Source: Siphonodentalium dalli (taxonomy: Eukaryota; Mollusca; Scaphopoda; Gadilida; Siphonodentaliidae). From it: 64,000 nt of DNA. The stretch spans positions 212,752,373-212,816,372 of the forward strand of contig CP136061.1 of NCBI GenBank assembly GCA_032622095.1, written 5' to 3'. Of this stretch, positions 1 to 11,030 are shown piece after piece (within the stretch, counting starts at the first letter, position 1; the number at the start of each line of letters is the position of its first letter). The notes under the pieces are model-generated. The model did not search any database, was not told the origin of the DNA, and worked only from the letters and a program-made list of their open reading frames with translations. The translations under genes and the position numbers were made by a program.

Positions 1-502
1 AGTGCGATAATTCGTCAAAATCCAGACACTCGTGCGGTTCTATTTTTATTACATATCTCCGTATCATAGTAAGTTGACTCATAGTCGTTCATCTCCGGTA
101 CAAAAAATGTGAATTTAATTGAGTTTTAACACTGAATGAAATAGTTCCGTCGACAGATTGCACTAGTGCGATTCTGACAATTATCACACGGCTGGAAACT
201 CGTGCGATCATGCGAATTACGTTGATAGATATGTAATAAAAAGATAAACAAATAATCAATTCAGTGTGCAACATGATCCGGTTATTCTTTCTAAAAAGAC
301 AGAATGGTAATATGGGGAAATAAACGTTGAAAGTACTAATTTATAATACTTCTTTAAGGATTATTTATCGTACATATGCCTATTACGTGTATTATATTTT
401 TATGTGGTAACTATTCATGCATGTATTAGCTGTTATTTGCAACTGCCTCCATTAGTGTATGGCAATAAATCATCTTATCTTATCGTATGAGTGTTGTTTT
501 AA
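1..502. other. AT-rich intergenic DNA
   Basis: I see no gene here. A TTTTTATTACATATCT tract near 45 recurs in inverted orientation near 225-241, which may mark a decayed repeat, but the remaining arm sequence does not align as clean terminal repeats. Confidence 0.4.
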
Positions 503-1605
503 CCCTTTCATGACGGGAGCTGCGCTGGTGCAACATTAAATACCCTGTGCCAATGCATTCTCTTATATATGCGAGTCGACCATAGGTCGCCTCGCATATA
601 TCAGAGAATGCATTGTCCTAACAATATTTTATAATTTTTTTTATCACTGTTTGTTAGTTTCTATAACAATTTTGATCATTTGATCTTATATTCTTAAAAA
701 AATATATAATTTTTTATAATTTTTCTTACCTTTAAAGGGGTACTGTACGCCATTTTCATTAAATTTCCGGTGACAACAACGATCTAATATCGATAATATA
801 TAGAAACATAAGTAATTTGAGTCGAAGATGTATTCTGTAAACGCTCAGGTTAATAGGCTATCTTAAAATTTAATAATTTAAAAGTTAATAACTTGATATA
901 AATTGAATTTATGACTGGAGCCATAAAATGGCGTCAATTAAATTACGAATTTGAGTAATCAAATAAAGTAATTGAGGGATACTGGATTGTTAAACCGATC
1001 GCACACACGGTCGCTTAAAATATTATGATGATACTGGGAGAACACTCAAGCCACCCACTGACTAGCGACGATACAATAACTTAAATGATTATATGGGACT
1101 AGTATGCATATAATATAACTTTTATTTGATTCATTTGGTTGAAAACTGTACAAAAATTACTCGACAACGACAATTTGTATTTTTGCATTCCGGTAAATTT
1201 GTCATCCGTAACACTACTTCGTACTCAACAGACTTTCAAATAATGAAAAAATTGTTACCTTATTCTCCGACTCGGATACTATAAAAACCAACAACAACAT
1301 TCGGCGTACAGTACCCCTTTAAAAAAAATTGATAATTTTTTCTTACATTCTTTGTGAATTTTTATCATTTTTTCTTAGATTCTTTAACAACTTTTATCAT
1401 TATTTCTTACATTATTTAACAATTTTGTATTATTGTTTTCATTTGTTCTTACATTCTTAAACAATAATAAAAAATAATATAAAATGTGTTAGGCCAATGC
1501 ATTCCCTTATATATGCGAGACGACCTATGGTCGACTCGCATATATAAGAGAATACATTGGCACAGGGTTTTCGCAAAATTTCAGGAAGCTCCAGTCATGA
1601 AAGCG
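503..1605. mobile_element. TTAA-flanked TIR element with palindromic subtermini (family C, copy 1)
   Basis: The ends are CCCTTTCATGACGGGAGC and an inverted GCTCCAGTCATGAAAGCG, flanked by TTAA at 499-502 and 1606-1609. Just inside each end lies a roughly 60-bp palindrome built on GCATTCTCTTATATATGCGAG. The interior is a degenerate repeat of TTCTTACATTCTTTAACAAT. No coding capacity is seen, so this is a non-autonomous element, probably piggyBac-type judging by the TTAA target. Related copies lie near 24600, 26490, 29990 and 37721. It is interrupted by another TTAA element at 736-1318. Confidence 0.75.
736..1318. mobile_element. Nested TTAA MITE
   Basis: The terminal inverted repeats are AGGGGTACTGTACGCC and GGCGTACAGTACCCCT, and TTAA stands on both sides (732-735 and 1319-1322). 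It is 583 bp long, has no transposase, and sits inside the AT-rich interior of the 503-1605 element, so it inserted later. Confidence 0.8.
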
Positions 1606-1702
1606 TTAAATATACTGCTCTTATTGAAAATTTCGAAGCGGATATATTAGTTTGATAACTTCCTGATTACAGCTGAGACAGAGATAGACGCGATCACACC
1701 AA

Positions 1703-2145
1703 GCTTGCAAATAGTGTGTCTGTCATTTGCAGAATGAGGTCCCCCAGAGGGTGAATTGAGTGATGCTATCCCATACAGCGTGCTAGCATTACCAAATTCA
1801 CCCTCTATGTGCCTCATTCTGCTTATGCCTCATCTTCTGAAAAGTATCTATGGTCTCATGTTAATATTGTTTTTATTTACTTTTTCCCTTCTGTGAAGTT
1901 TCTATATCCCATAATTTGCAGAAGATAAAATGCTTAATCGAGGTGACTAATTGGTCAACATCACTAACTTCAACTGGGGAACTTCAGTCTGATCCTAGAT
2001 CTCCCATAGCAGTTGAGGCCTAAGCAGAATGAGGTTCACAGAGGGTGAATTTGGTGATGCCAACCCGCAATGCGCGGGATAGCGTCACAAATTGCACCCT
2101 CTGTGGACCTCATTCTGCAAATGACAGACACACTCTCTGCAGGCC
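1703..2145. mobile_element. Hairpin-ended element (family D, copy 1)
   Basis: Each end reads inward as TAGTGTGTCTGTCATTTGC followed by AGAATGAGGT. At both ends the next ~85 bp form their own palindrome, with arms based on GAGGTCCCCAGAGGGTGAAT and a core such as CCCGCATAGCGGG. About 190 bp of unrelated DNA separates the two palindromes. Copies occur at 36509, 45681 and 63069. No coding capacity is present and the mobilising transposase family is unknown. Confidence 0.7.
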
Positions 2146-3025
2146 TGGATCACATCACCACAAACGATGGGCGATAAATATCATCATCATATTTCCGGAC
2201 TGCAGAGTACACTTTTGCTGCAAATAGATATAGTTTAATATCAAATCACATGGCATGATGTATATGGACTTGCGTTCAATTGGTGTTACTTGCAGAGGCA
2301 TATACAGTAATATCTGTGTACCAGCAATTCGATAGCCGGTGAGTGAAACACGTAGCTAGTATATAAACATGTGGTTGGTATCTACTCAACGGACTCTTCG
2401 TTTAGATTCAGTGATATGAAATACATGTAGTATTATTTAGTAGGAAATATCAGTCAACAGAATATTCTAACACCAGAATGTTGCCCTTTTTTCTAATCAC
2501 TAAGTGTAATTTCTATTCAAACATTGCTCTTATAGTTTCTATATATTTTTCTTTGTTTTGTTTTGTTTTGTTTGGAAGAGGAAATGTTTTCTTAATAGGA
2601 TACCATATGATATTTCTTACTCTTACAATATGATTATATACCACCTATTTTGGTTGAAATCGCAATGCAGGAATACACACCACGAACTTAATATATAAAG
2701 TTTGATACGTGAAACATTAAACCAAATATGCTCGCTCCCTTCCCGGCAACATTTCAAACTTCAATACATTTTTATATGGAACAAATTTAACATTAAACAC
2801 ATTCACTTAAAATTTCAGTCAAACTGTTGTAATGATCTAACAATAGTAACAGGTTCTATCCCAGTTCGTGAACAACAGTAGCAGAAAGTTTACTCGGTGG
2901 AAGAGACACCCAATTATCGTTGTATACCTATATTTCAACGCAGAAAGTTGCCTCGTATTGAAGAGGTACAAGCATATATTGAGGATACTATGGTTTTTAG
3001 TGAATACCATAATTATTTCATTCGT
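2146..3025. other. Intergenic DNA, nothing recognised
   Basis: AT-rich sequence with only short chance open frames and a short TTTTG run near 2553. No splice-flanked coding exon or known repeat is recognised. Confidence 0.4.
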
Positions 3026-3027
3026 GA

Positions 3028-3175
3028 GTAGCAGTGGAAATATAAATTTTCAACGAGCGACCGCATGTCGCAAGTTGAAAATTGATATTTCCACTGCTAG
3101 TTTATGTTGTATGGCAATGGTTGAGAATTGCGACTTTCTGTTGTATGGCATTGGTTGAGAATTGCGACTTTATTT
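3028..3175. repeat. Hairpin plus 34-bp direct duplication
   Basis: Around 3030-3100 two ~25-bp arms (AGCAGTGGAAATATAAATTT and its near inverse) pair around a loop of about 18 bases. Immediately after, a 34-bp unit containing GTTGTATGGCAATGGTTGAG occurs twice in tandem, at about 3108 and 3142. Confidence 0.7.
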
Positions 3176-4113
3176 TGTAGTTTTCATGTTAACTGATCAT
3201 TGGTGCAATGAAATATGCCATTACGTGTGTTCTAGCCCCTTCCGATACCACAAACGTTTTACCTCAAAATTTTTATAAAAAGCGGAATAAAATTTCACAA
3301 AACATCACCATTGGGATTCCAGTCATATTTCAACAAGAAATGAGCAGAACTGTGCAATGTAAGTGATGCATACGATTACTTATGAATAGTCTAACTCAAT
3401 TATACTTTTGCCGCGGCGTACCATGCAATCGCTCACAAGTTGTGGTTAATGAACAAAATCGATTCTTATGCCTTATATACATTGAATACTAACAATGCTG
3501 ATGTACCTTCGTTAATTATTACTATTGTAATCACTGACATTACCAGAAATATTGGATTTTTTCTCACAAACTTTACATCAAAATAGGCAAAATAAACCAC
3601 TTTTCAGATATGGGCCATTTATTCAAGTAAAATGGAACTGTCTTTGGTATCAAGGATGTTTATTGTTTAGATGCGTCTTAAATGTGTCATACTGGGTTAT
3701 TTTAGACTAAATTACTCAAGATGGCCCGCAAAATTGCAACCAAATAACGTAAAAAATAGTTGTTGTTGTTTATTTTTTATTTTTTATTTTTTTAAATACT
3801 AATTTAAACTTTTTTTGTCATATACTTAAAGTGATGTGAAACGTAAATTGAACCTCACAATTGAGTTCCCTGCGTCATTCTGTGGGAAGAGTGAATAAAA
3901 TAACTCAGATACACGAAATCCCCCATCCTGAAGTCAATTTGTACACATTATACGGCCATTCGGCTAACTATTTTTATTTCATCAATCGTCCCGATTAATC
4001 TCGCCATAATAACATGAAAAAACAAACCGAATCGTTGTCTTGTGCAGTCACGGAAATGCCCGAGCACTTCCGACTCGATTGGGATTGAATCGGGTTTCGT
4101 TCTCACTTCTCAG
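3176..4113. other. Intergenic DNA, nothing recognised
   Basis: AT-rich sequence including a T-rich low-complexity stretch near 3765-3815. No gene or repeat family is recognised. Confidence 0.35.
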
Positions 4114-4302
4114 AAATGGCTTCTAGGGAGGATGACCGTTCGCTGGAATAGCGTCACATCAGAATATAAAAGCGAAAAACTAATTGACATCGCAGTCGGT
4201 AGTCAATTCGACAGGGAAGGAATAGAAAGGGAATTGTTGCGTGAAATCACAAACGGAAGAACATTGGGCGAGTTAGTGGCAAAGATTATAATCGAACAGT
4301 AA
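4114..4302 (+). CDS. Possible last coding exon of an unrecognised gene
   Basis: A pyrimidine-rich 3' splice site (TTCGTTCTCACTTCTCAG) ends at 4113 and opens a reading frame that runs from KWLLGRMTVRWN to GELVAKIIIEQ before a TAA at 4300-4302. If real it encodes 62 residues of a C-terminus whose later part is charged and probably helical (EGIERELLREITNGRTLGEL). Base composition here is less AT-skewed than in the neighbours, as expected for coding DNA. I do not recognise the family. The upstream exons would lie before the window or be very short. A chance open frame in old repeat DNA is a real alternative. Confidence 0.3.
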   Translation, partial: KWLLGRMTVRWNSVTSEYKSEKLIDIAVGSQFDREGIERELLREITNGRTLGELVAKIIIEQ

Positions 4303-4559
4303 TCGAGAGGTAATAATTCCAAAATGTTACTATTTATAGAAAATTGTAAGCGCATTGACCGAATTTTTAAATCAATCTGGCCGCAAGCACAGTACCGTGC
4401 AGAAAGAGTTGTCTTACTTTTGTAACTCAAAACTGTTTAATTACATTATACCTGTACAATAGTACAATAATTGGTATTCAATATGCCAATACTGACCATT
4501 TGTTATCTCATTGGCTATGAAATATTTTTAAGGGCAAATTCTGTTGTCAAGCTTTGGTC

Positions 4560-6015
4560 AGCACTATTCATTCTGATAGATGATAACTATAATGGAAGGC
4601 CTTTTTCGCATGTATTAGCTAATTGCACTTTAGCGTAAGTGAATTACACGTAAGCATAATGTATTACACTCAGCCTCAGGTGTAATGCACACATATAAAG
4701 CGTAATTCACTAACGCTTAACCGTATGATGTAGATAAAGAATTACTCCTATGAGTAATAGAATTATGACTAGTGTGCTTAAGCGTAATTGATTTAAGTGT
4801 GCTTAAGCGTAATTGATTTACGCTTAAGCGTAATTGATTTACGCTTAAGCTCACTGGTCATTCATTTTCATTGATAGATTAATTACACTTAATCGTAAAT
4901 GAATTATGCTTAAGCGATTATACGAGAAGCCGTTTTCACATTTATTCTGATTCTTCGCAAATCATTTACGCTTAAGTGTAAATCATTTCCACTTAAGAGC
5001 AAATCATTTATACTTAAATCCAAATCATATGCGCTTTAGGGGAAATAGTATGGGAAGCCCTTTTCACATTTATTATTTATAAATAATAAATGTGAAAAGG
5101 GCCTCCCATAAAATAGATCACATTTATGGCAATTTTATGCTAAAGCGCAAATATATTATTAGACACATATTTTTTGCGCTTGAGCGCAATTGATTTACAC
5201 TAATAAATAATATATTTGAAAAGGCTGTCTCCCATGCGATTCCCTCTAAACTCAAATTTACTCTGGCAATAAGACATCAATCAAACATCGGTTTAGACTC
5301 CCCCATATACTATGAGATTGACTCAATTATTCAGACAGAGGAAATCAGTTGGAGTTCAAATAGGTATTTGCTTAAGTATTATTCATTTTAATTATGCTTA
5401 AGTGTAAATGAGTTCCGCGCTTAAGCGTAAATGAAGTACGTTTAAACGTAATTCATATACACTCTCATTGAACTCCCCTCACGCTGAAATGGATGCAACC
5501 GCATTACTAATACCAGTAACCTACATCAGGTTATACCAATATACATGATGTATATGGGGAGCCAAATTAACATTTAATAAATAATAGAGCTTAAGCGATA
5601 TAATTGAGCTTAAGCGATATAATAAGGGCAGATATAATGCGATTAAGTTCAAGGAAATATCTAATCGCGCTTAGCAAAATAAGGAATATCTTATTGCACT
5701 TAAGCACAAAAAGGAATATCATATCGCACTTAAGCGCAATAAGGAATCTCTAAGCGCAATAAGAAATATTCTTATTGCGCTTAAGCGCGATAAGAAATAT
5801 TCTTATTGCACTTAAGTGTAATTAGAGATTCCTTGATTGGGGGGGGGCTTTAGCTCAATTATTTATTAAATGTTAATTTGGCTTCCTCCCATAGAGGTGA
5901 GATAGCTGATGAACCCAATTACACTTAAGCGTAATTCAAATGTATTACGCTTTTCGTAAGTTAATTATGCTTAAGCGTGAATAATTTACGCTTAAGTGTA
6001 ATTAGCTACTATACA
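4560..6015. repeat. CTTAAGCG-rich palindromic repeat domain
   Basis: About 1.4 kb is dominated by irregular copies of the words CTTAAGCGTAAT and ATTACGCTTAAG on both strands. Larger palindromes are embedded in it: a near-perfect 60-bp hairpin at 5048-5110 (arms GGGAAGCCCTTTTCACATTT) and an inverted pair at about 5545-5590 and 5848-5895 (arms based on CAAATTAACATTTAATAAAT). I see no coding sequence. It looks like nested copies of palindromic elements whose ends share the CTTAAGCG word. Confidence 0.65.
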
Positions 6016-6993
6016 GTGAATCTGGGATAAGGGGAGTACTCTAAATTGTTCTTTCGACCAGCTGTTTCTACCAATTAAAAAGAATTCTCATTTATTTTGA
6101 AACTAATGCAAGACAACGGTATAATTTTTTACTGGTAATATTCATTATAAACTTGTACAAATCTGAAAACAAACAAAATTTTAATATTTAAGAAATTTAG
6201 AGTTCCCTCTCTTACAGCAGCGACCACTATGCCAGGAAGACCAATCGATCTAGTTCAGCCCGATTGGGCTATTATAATAATTTATAGATCGATCGGTGGT
6301 TCACTCTCTGCATTTCAAATATTGCTAATAATTTCCATTTACAGAAGTCAATAATGCCATTGCAGATAACTTCATCTTAAATTCGACCAAATATGTTGAC
6401 GTTTCTTAAGAAACGCAGGAATTCCCCGATTTGTTTATTTTCAATCGATGAGAAGCATGACCACCTGGATCAGTTCGGAGGTGTGCCAATCGTATTTTGC
6501 ATGCTGTGAATACCCATTCACGCCTAAATTTGCAAACAATCCATATATAACATATACACAGTGTGTACACTTTGTTAGTTGCCAATTAATTCTCGATATT
6601 TCAATTAGAAAACATGAGATATCGATGCAAATATCAAGACATTATCTAGTTTGTGTTTTGTTGAATCTACTTTCGGTTATCGACATGCCGGCTATTGTTT
6701 TGGCTGTTCTGTCAACCGTGCGTGCCAGCCGATCGTCGTTTTTCGGGCGGTTCCTTCCGATTTCTTCCGAATATAATTCCATGACCTCCACGCGATGATT
6801 CGCGCCGAAAATGTGGTTGTATCTGAGAAGATTTCTTACTCTGACCGCAGTTTTCAATACGGGGCGAATACCGCATCAATAATATGCAACCTTGGGGTTT
6901 TATTTCTAGTTTTTTATGACCTTTCTTATGGTATATCGGATACAGTTCTGTCTGACATGAAATATATACCCACCGGGAGTGAAGCTAATGACT
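6016..6993. other. Intergenic DNA, no supported gene
   Basis: No repeat family is identified. The - strand holds an open frame from about 6878 to 6642 with charged content (EEIGRNRPKNDDRLART), but no ATG in good context, splice site or known domain supports it. Confidence 0.3.
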
Positions 6994-6997
6994 TTAA

Positions 6998-7491
6998 AGA
7001 TACGGTTGGCCTTGGCGGTGGGTATCCTGTGAAAATATCTCCACCCGTCAAAAACCGCCACAAACAGAAAGAACATCAAAATGTAGATAGACTTTGTCCG
7101 TATACAAATAAGAAATATCGCATAAACAGTATGTTATGGTCATATGTTTGACCATTGTTATGTAAACAAAAGCGTAAAAAGTTACTTTTCTTGTGTTTGT
7201 TTATATTATGATGGTAAACATAAAGAGCGTTCTTTGTGGGTGAATACCTGATATGGAACTAATAAAGGGCGTTTATGCCATTTGTGTGTGATTAGCCAGT
7301 AGCATTGTGCTGTCTTCTGTAACACAATCAGGCTCTTGCTTAGGTAAAATATAGTAGGTCTTTATGATAACATGCTGTTTACGCGATGGTCATGGTATAT
7401 ATGAACGGAACTGTATGCGTGTTACTGTTTTTCTGTTTACGGTGTTTGGAACAAATATGAATATTTTCGTCAATTAAGGCCGCACGTGCCT
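6998..7491. mobile_element. TTAA MITE (family A, copy 1)
   Basis: A 494-bp element with ends AGATACGGTTGGCC and GGCCGCACGTGCCT, flanked by TTAA at 6994-6997 and 7492-7495. The interior is non-coding and shares GGTAAACATAAAGAGCGTTC and similar words with copies at 13242, 22547 and 30605, and more distantly with 25941, 41149, 41918 and 60118. It is probably mobilised in trans by a piggyBac-like transposase, which is absent here. Confidence 0.85.
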
Positions 7492-7495
7492 TTAA

Positions 7496-8114
7496 CTTCT
7501 CTTTTTTCTTTTTTTTTAAAATATTTTTTATTGAAACAGTCAGATGATTTAACATACATAATGAATGGTTGTACAAAATACAAAATATAGATAGATAATA
7601 TTCATCTGATACAGACATTCAGGCATACACTCATTCATTCGCTCACGCTTGCACTCTTACTTCCATCGACGTGCATTCAGTGGCTCTAAACAGGCGATCG
7701 GGCAATGAGTTGGAGTTTTAATTCACGTTAAAACATGTTATTTTCATTTTTGTTTCGGTTTAGCACGACACTCACTGAAGGGTGACTATAATTTATATAA
7801 TTATAATTGAAGAGAGTAAGAGGTAGAACGGAAACATAATTCTTAAAGGAAAAACCGCGAGTCTGATGAGTATATATCAAGAAATCCTAGCTTTATTTTT
7901 ATTTATATCGCTTTCTATCGGAAACCAGTTTTTCTCAAATTCTGCATTTTTCATATTACATCGAGCATTGAATTTGTCACATCTATACCTGTATTTGAGG
8001 GAGTTATAAAAGCATTGACGGATAGCATGTCTGGGTTGAATTTAGTTCGATATATGTATTGTTTGACAAGCAGCCAAAACAAATTGGTGGTATAATTTCC
8101 TTTAGTCCAGGAGA
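7496..8114. other. Intergenic DNA, nothing recognised
   Basis: AT-rich, with a T-run at 7501-7520. No gene or repeat family is recognised. Confidence 0.35.
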
Positions 8115-9102
8115 TGTTGGTCGACCTCTGCACCCCACAGGACTTAACTTCACCCCACTAATTTTCTTCCCTAAGGTCTCCTCTAATGTTTTTCACTTGT
8201 TAACAAGAAAACAAAGTGGCCGCAGAGACTCCAGACAAGATGGCGTCCATCATGGCGGCCATTTTTTTTTAATGCACCAGGTCTCTTTGATCGCCATTAT
8301 AGTAAAGATGATAGCACATGCGTTTTGTTTTCCGCTCGATTCGTTATGCTAATATACAACCCTTACAAATTAGCCAAAAATCCGACACGAGAATCCAATA
8401 TGGCGGCCAAAATGGCCGCCGAAATGATAAAATATGCTATTTTTCTGACATGTTACCACCTTTCGTTTGTCTCTGTGGGAAAATGTTAGAAGTTTTTCGT
8501 CATGTTATACATTTATCATATAGAGGAGTCATTGGCGAACACATGGGGACCATAATATGCATTCATTGCGGGATATTTTTGTCCGATATCACGTTTTCCC
8601 CAAATGCCGGTATCATAGGTCAAAGCCGAATCTCCGTTAATAACGCGATGTTATGTTTCAAACCAATGAATGTTATTGCTATGATAACAACATCCATGCA
8701 TATTATTTGCAGGAGATACTCGAACTAGGATTCCTGTTATACCTGAGTTGAGGAATATTTACCCAAATCCAAGATGGCGGCCAAAATGGCCACCAGAAAT
8801 AAAACAAATCGCCGAAAATCGCTGATTTTTGGTGTAAACAATATTTATTTCAAAAAATCAAACATATGACATAAACATAATATACATGTAGAAATATTTT
8901 GATTTATGAAGAGGATTGGACAACAAGCAAAATGCTTTTTTAAAGTCCTCTCCTCGTGGAATAAATGTTACCTCAAGTGACAAAAATATCTCTTGGGGTA
9001 CAGCAGACGGGATATATAGATTTGATTGATTGGAATATTATTTAGGATTGAGATACGGTATTACATTGTAATGCGGAAGTTAAGGGTGAGAAAGGGAATG
9101 AA

Positions 9103-9158
9103 CGAGAATGAGAGAGAGAGGGGAGCGTGTGAAAGAGAAAGAGAGAGAGAGAGAGGTT
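9103..9158. repeat. GA-rich microsatellite
   Basis: Two runs of (GA)n with interruptions. Because it lies downstream of the - strand LINE frame, it would read as CT-rich sequence in that element's 3' untranslated region. Confidence 0.8.
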
Positions 9159-9302
9159 TGACACAACATACATTCGATACAAAATAACACAAAAAACATC
9201 CGTTCAGTGGGGAAATCACTTGCACGAATGCGTCACGACCACGGAGGAGAAAAAGCGGTTCATGCAAATGGAATGGAAATCTAGTCGCGTCACCTTAAGT
9301 GA

Positions 9303-10010
9303 TTATGAGAAACGGCCACTATCTGAAATAAACTTCTGTACCGCCAAGAATATTTCGGAATTTAATTTGTTTGGAAGTTCGAGAGATCCGTACAATAGAA
9401 CATCGGTTGTTATCATACTTAATGGTAAGTTACTTAGAAGTTCTGATCTAATTCTGGCGTAAAGTGGGCATTGAAAGAAGAAATGGTGAGCTGATTCAGT
9501 TTCAAAACTACCGCATTGCCACAGTGGTGATTCTTTCAAGTGATTAATAACAAGGTCACGGTTCAGGTTGCTGCAACCTAATCTGATACGAGTATGATAT
9601 ATTTGGGCTTTCCTGGAATAACACTGAAGATAAAAATTTGAAATTTTCGCACGGTCAATGTTTAGTTTACGCTTAAATTATTCGAGTGTGTTTGACGATT
9701 GTATTGAATTAGATAAACTATTCCATGCTCGTGTAGCCGAAGGCAGAAAAGTAATCATGTAAATGTCTCTGTTGCTGACAGGCGGGTGGATACTAACATG
9801 CCTAAAATTGTAATCAGATGAAGTGGAATCGGGAGGAATCATGTTTGATAGATAAGACGGAGCTTGGTTACTAGTCATTTTGAAAAATTGTATCATTTTC
9901 TGTTTTGTTCTACGTGATGCAATTGTTTCCCAGCCGGTTTCTAATAGTAAGTTGCGATCGCTGGTACTTCTCGTGGCCCCAGTGACAATTCGTGCCATTT
10001 CATATTGATT
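9303..10010 (-). pseudogene. Non-LTR retrotransposon reverse transcriptase, C-terminal fragment (LINE 1)
   Basis: The - strand reads through the post-catalytic part of a CR1/Jockey-like reverse transcriptase: an EMARIVTGATRS-type motif, a TRAWNSL motif, then a C-terminal C-H-C knuckle of the form CGSFETESAHHFFFQCP. The frame is continuous except for one in-frame TAA at 9678-9680, and it ends with a normal stop at 9303. The catalytic palm (YADD region) and endonuclease are missing, so the copy is 5' truncated and dead. It lies inside the 8115-10605 TIR element. Confidence 0.8.
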
Positions 10011-10605
10011 TTAACATCAGTGAGCATTATTGTCATGACAACTCCACACCTGCTTATTATTGTAAGTTGGGATTTGTCAGGAAAACCGTTTGTTTCCTCC
10101 ATGTGCGTAAATGGTGACTTATTTGTGAAATTTTATTTTGAGGTATCGGGAGGGGCTAGAACCCACATATTATTATTTTATTGCTCCAATAATCAGTTAA
10201 GACGAAAAATACAAAATATAGTCGCAATTCTCATCCAGGTCCAGACAGCAGACACTAATCTAGATTATATCATTGAAAAATAGTCATATTTTCCACTTTC
10301 GGCGGCCATTTTGTTGACCACTAGGACCGGGTGTTTCCAATTTTGTAACAAAATAGGTACCAATATGTCTTGGCTTTACAATGATATATACATTTGTAGA
10401 CATTTATCAAAAGTTTCTCTCTATAGTTTGCACCAAACTGACTTGCCTCGTCTTAAAACGGTGACTATTTTGGACGCCATCTTGTCTCGTGTCTACACGG
10501 AGACTTTTTTTTGCGTGTTTAACATTGCTTAAAAGTTGAGGGAAATAATAATGAAGGAAATGAGTGGGGTGAAGTAAGTCCTGTCGTGGGATGCAGGGTT
10601 GCCAT

Positions 10606-11030
10606 AACACTTCAGAGACTATTATGTTTGTGTTTTCTTAGAATTGTCGTGATCTTTTTCACCTCTAGTGACGTCATCAATGACAAAATAACATTTTTCG
10701 CGACCATTGGATATGTTATTCAAATACCTACAAAATGACACATTAAAATTCAATCACATTATATGGGATTACCGTTTTTCCCCATCCCAACATAATCGGG
10801 AAAAATGGTTACTGAGTAAGGCAAAACTTTGACCCAGTAGGTACAATAGGACCCAAACTATTTGCTGTTAACATCATTTTCCTGAAAAATACACATTATG
10901 GTACATGAAAATACCAAAGTAGTTAAGTAGTGGGGTGCACGAGGGGTCCTACCAGCCCTTGGACTAATACATACCAACTTTAATCTTCTTTCTGACTAAG
11001 ACCCAGTAGAAACAAGTTTCGGGTCAGGAC
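10606..11030. other. Intergenic DNA, nothing recognised
   Basis: Two GACCCAGTAG words occur (about 10831 and 11000). No gene or clear element is seen. Confidence 0.3.

Larger units (their letters stand above)
8115..10605. mobile_element. 2.5-kb TIR element with GGCGGCC-type motifs, interrupted by a LINE
   Basis: The first ~130 bp (with CAGGACTTAACTTCACCCCA and, further in, GACAAGATGGCGTCC) recur inverted at 10470-10605 as GGACGCCATCTTGTC and TGGGGTGAAGTAAGTCCTG. The interior repeats words such as ATGGCGGCCAAAATGGCC at 8252, 8400, 8770 and 10301. A LINE fragment on the - strand occupies about 9060-10010. No transposase frame was seen and the target-site duplication is not clear. Confidence 0.6.

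Noticed and set aside
4560-6015. CRISPR-like array
   Set aside because: The CTTAAGCG words vary in spacing and orientation and form palindromes. There are no uniform spacers, and the window is animal DNA.
6642-6878. Minus-strand open frame with charged residues (EEIGRNRPKNDDRLART)
   Set aside because: There is no good start codon, supporting splice site, recognised domain or partner exon. It is kept only as a note in the gap entry.
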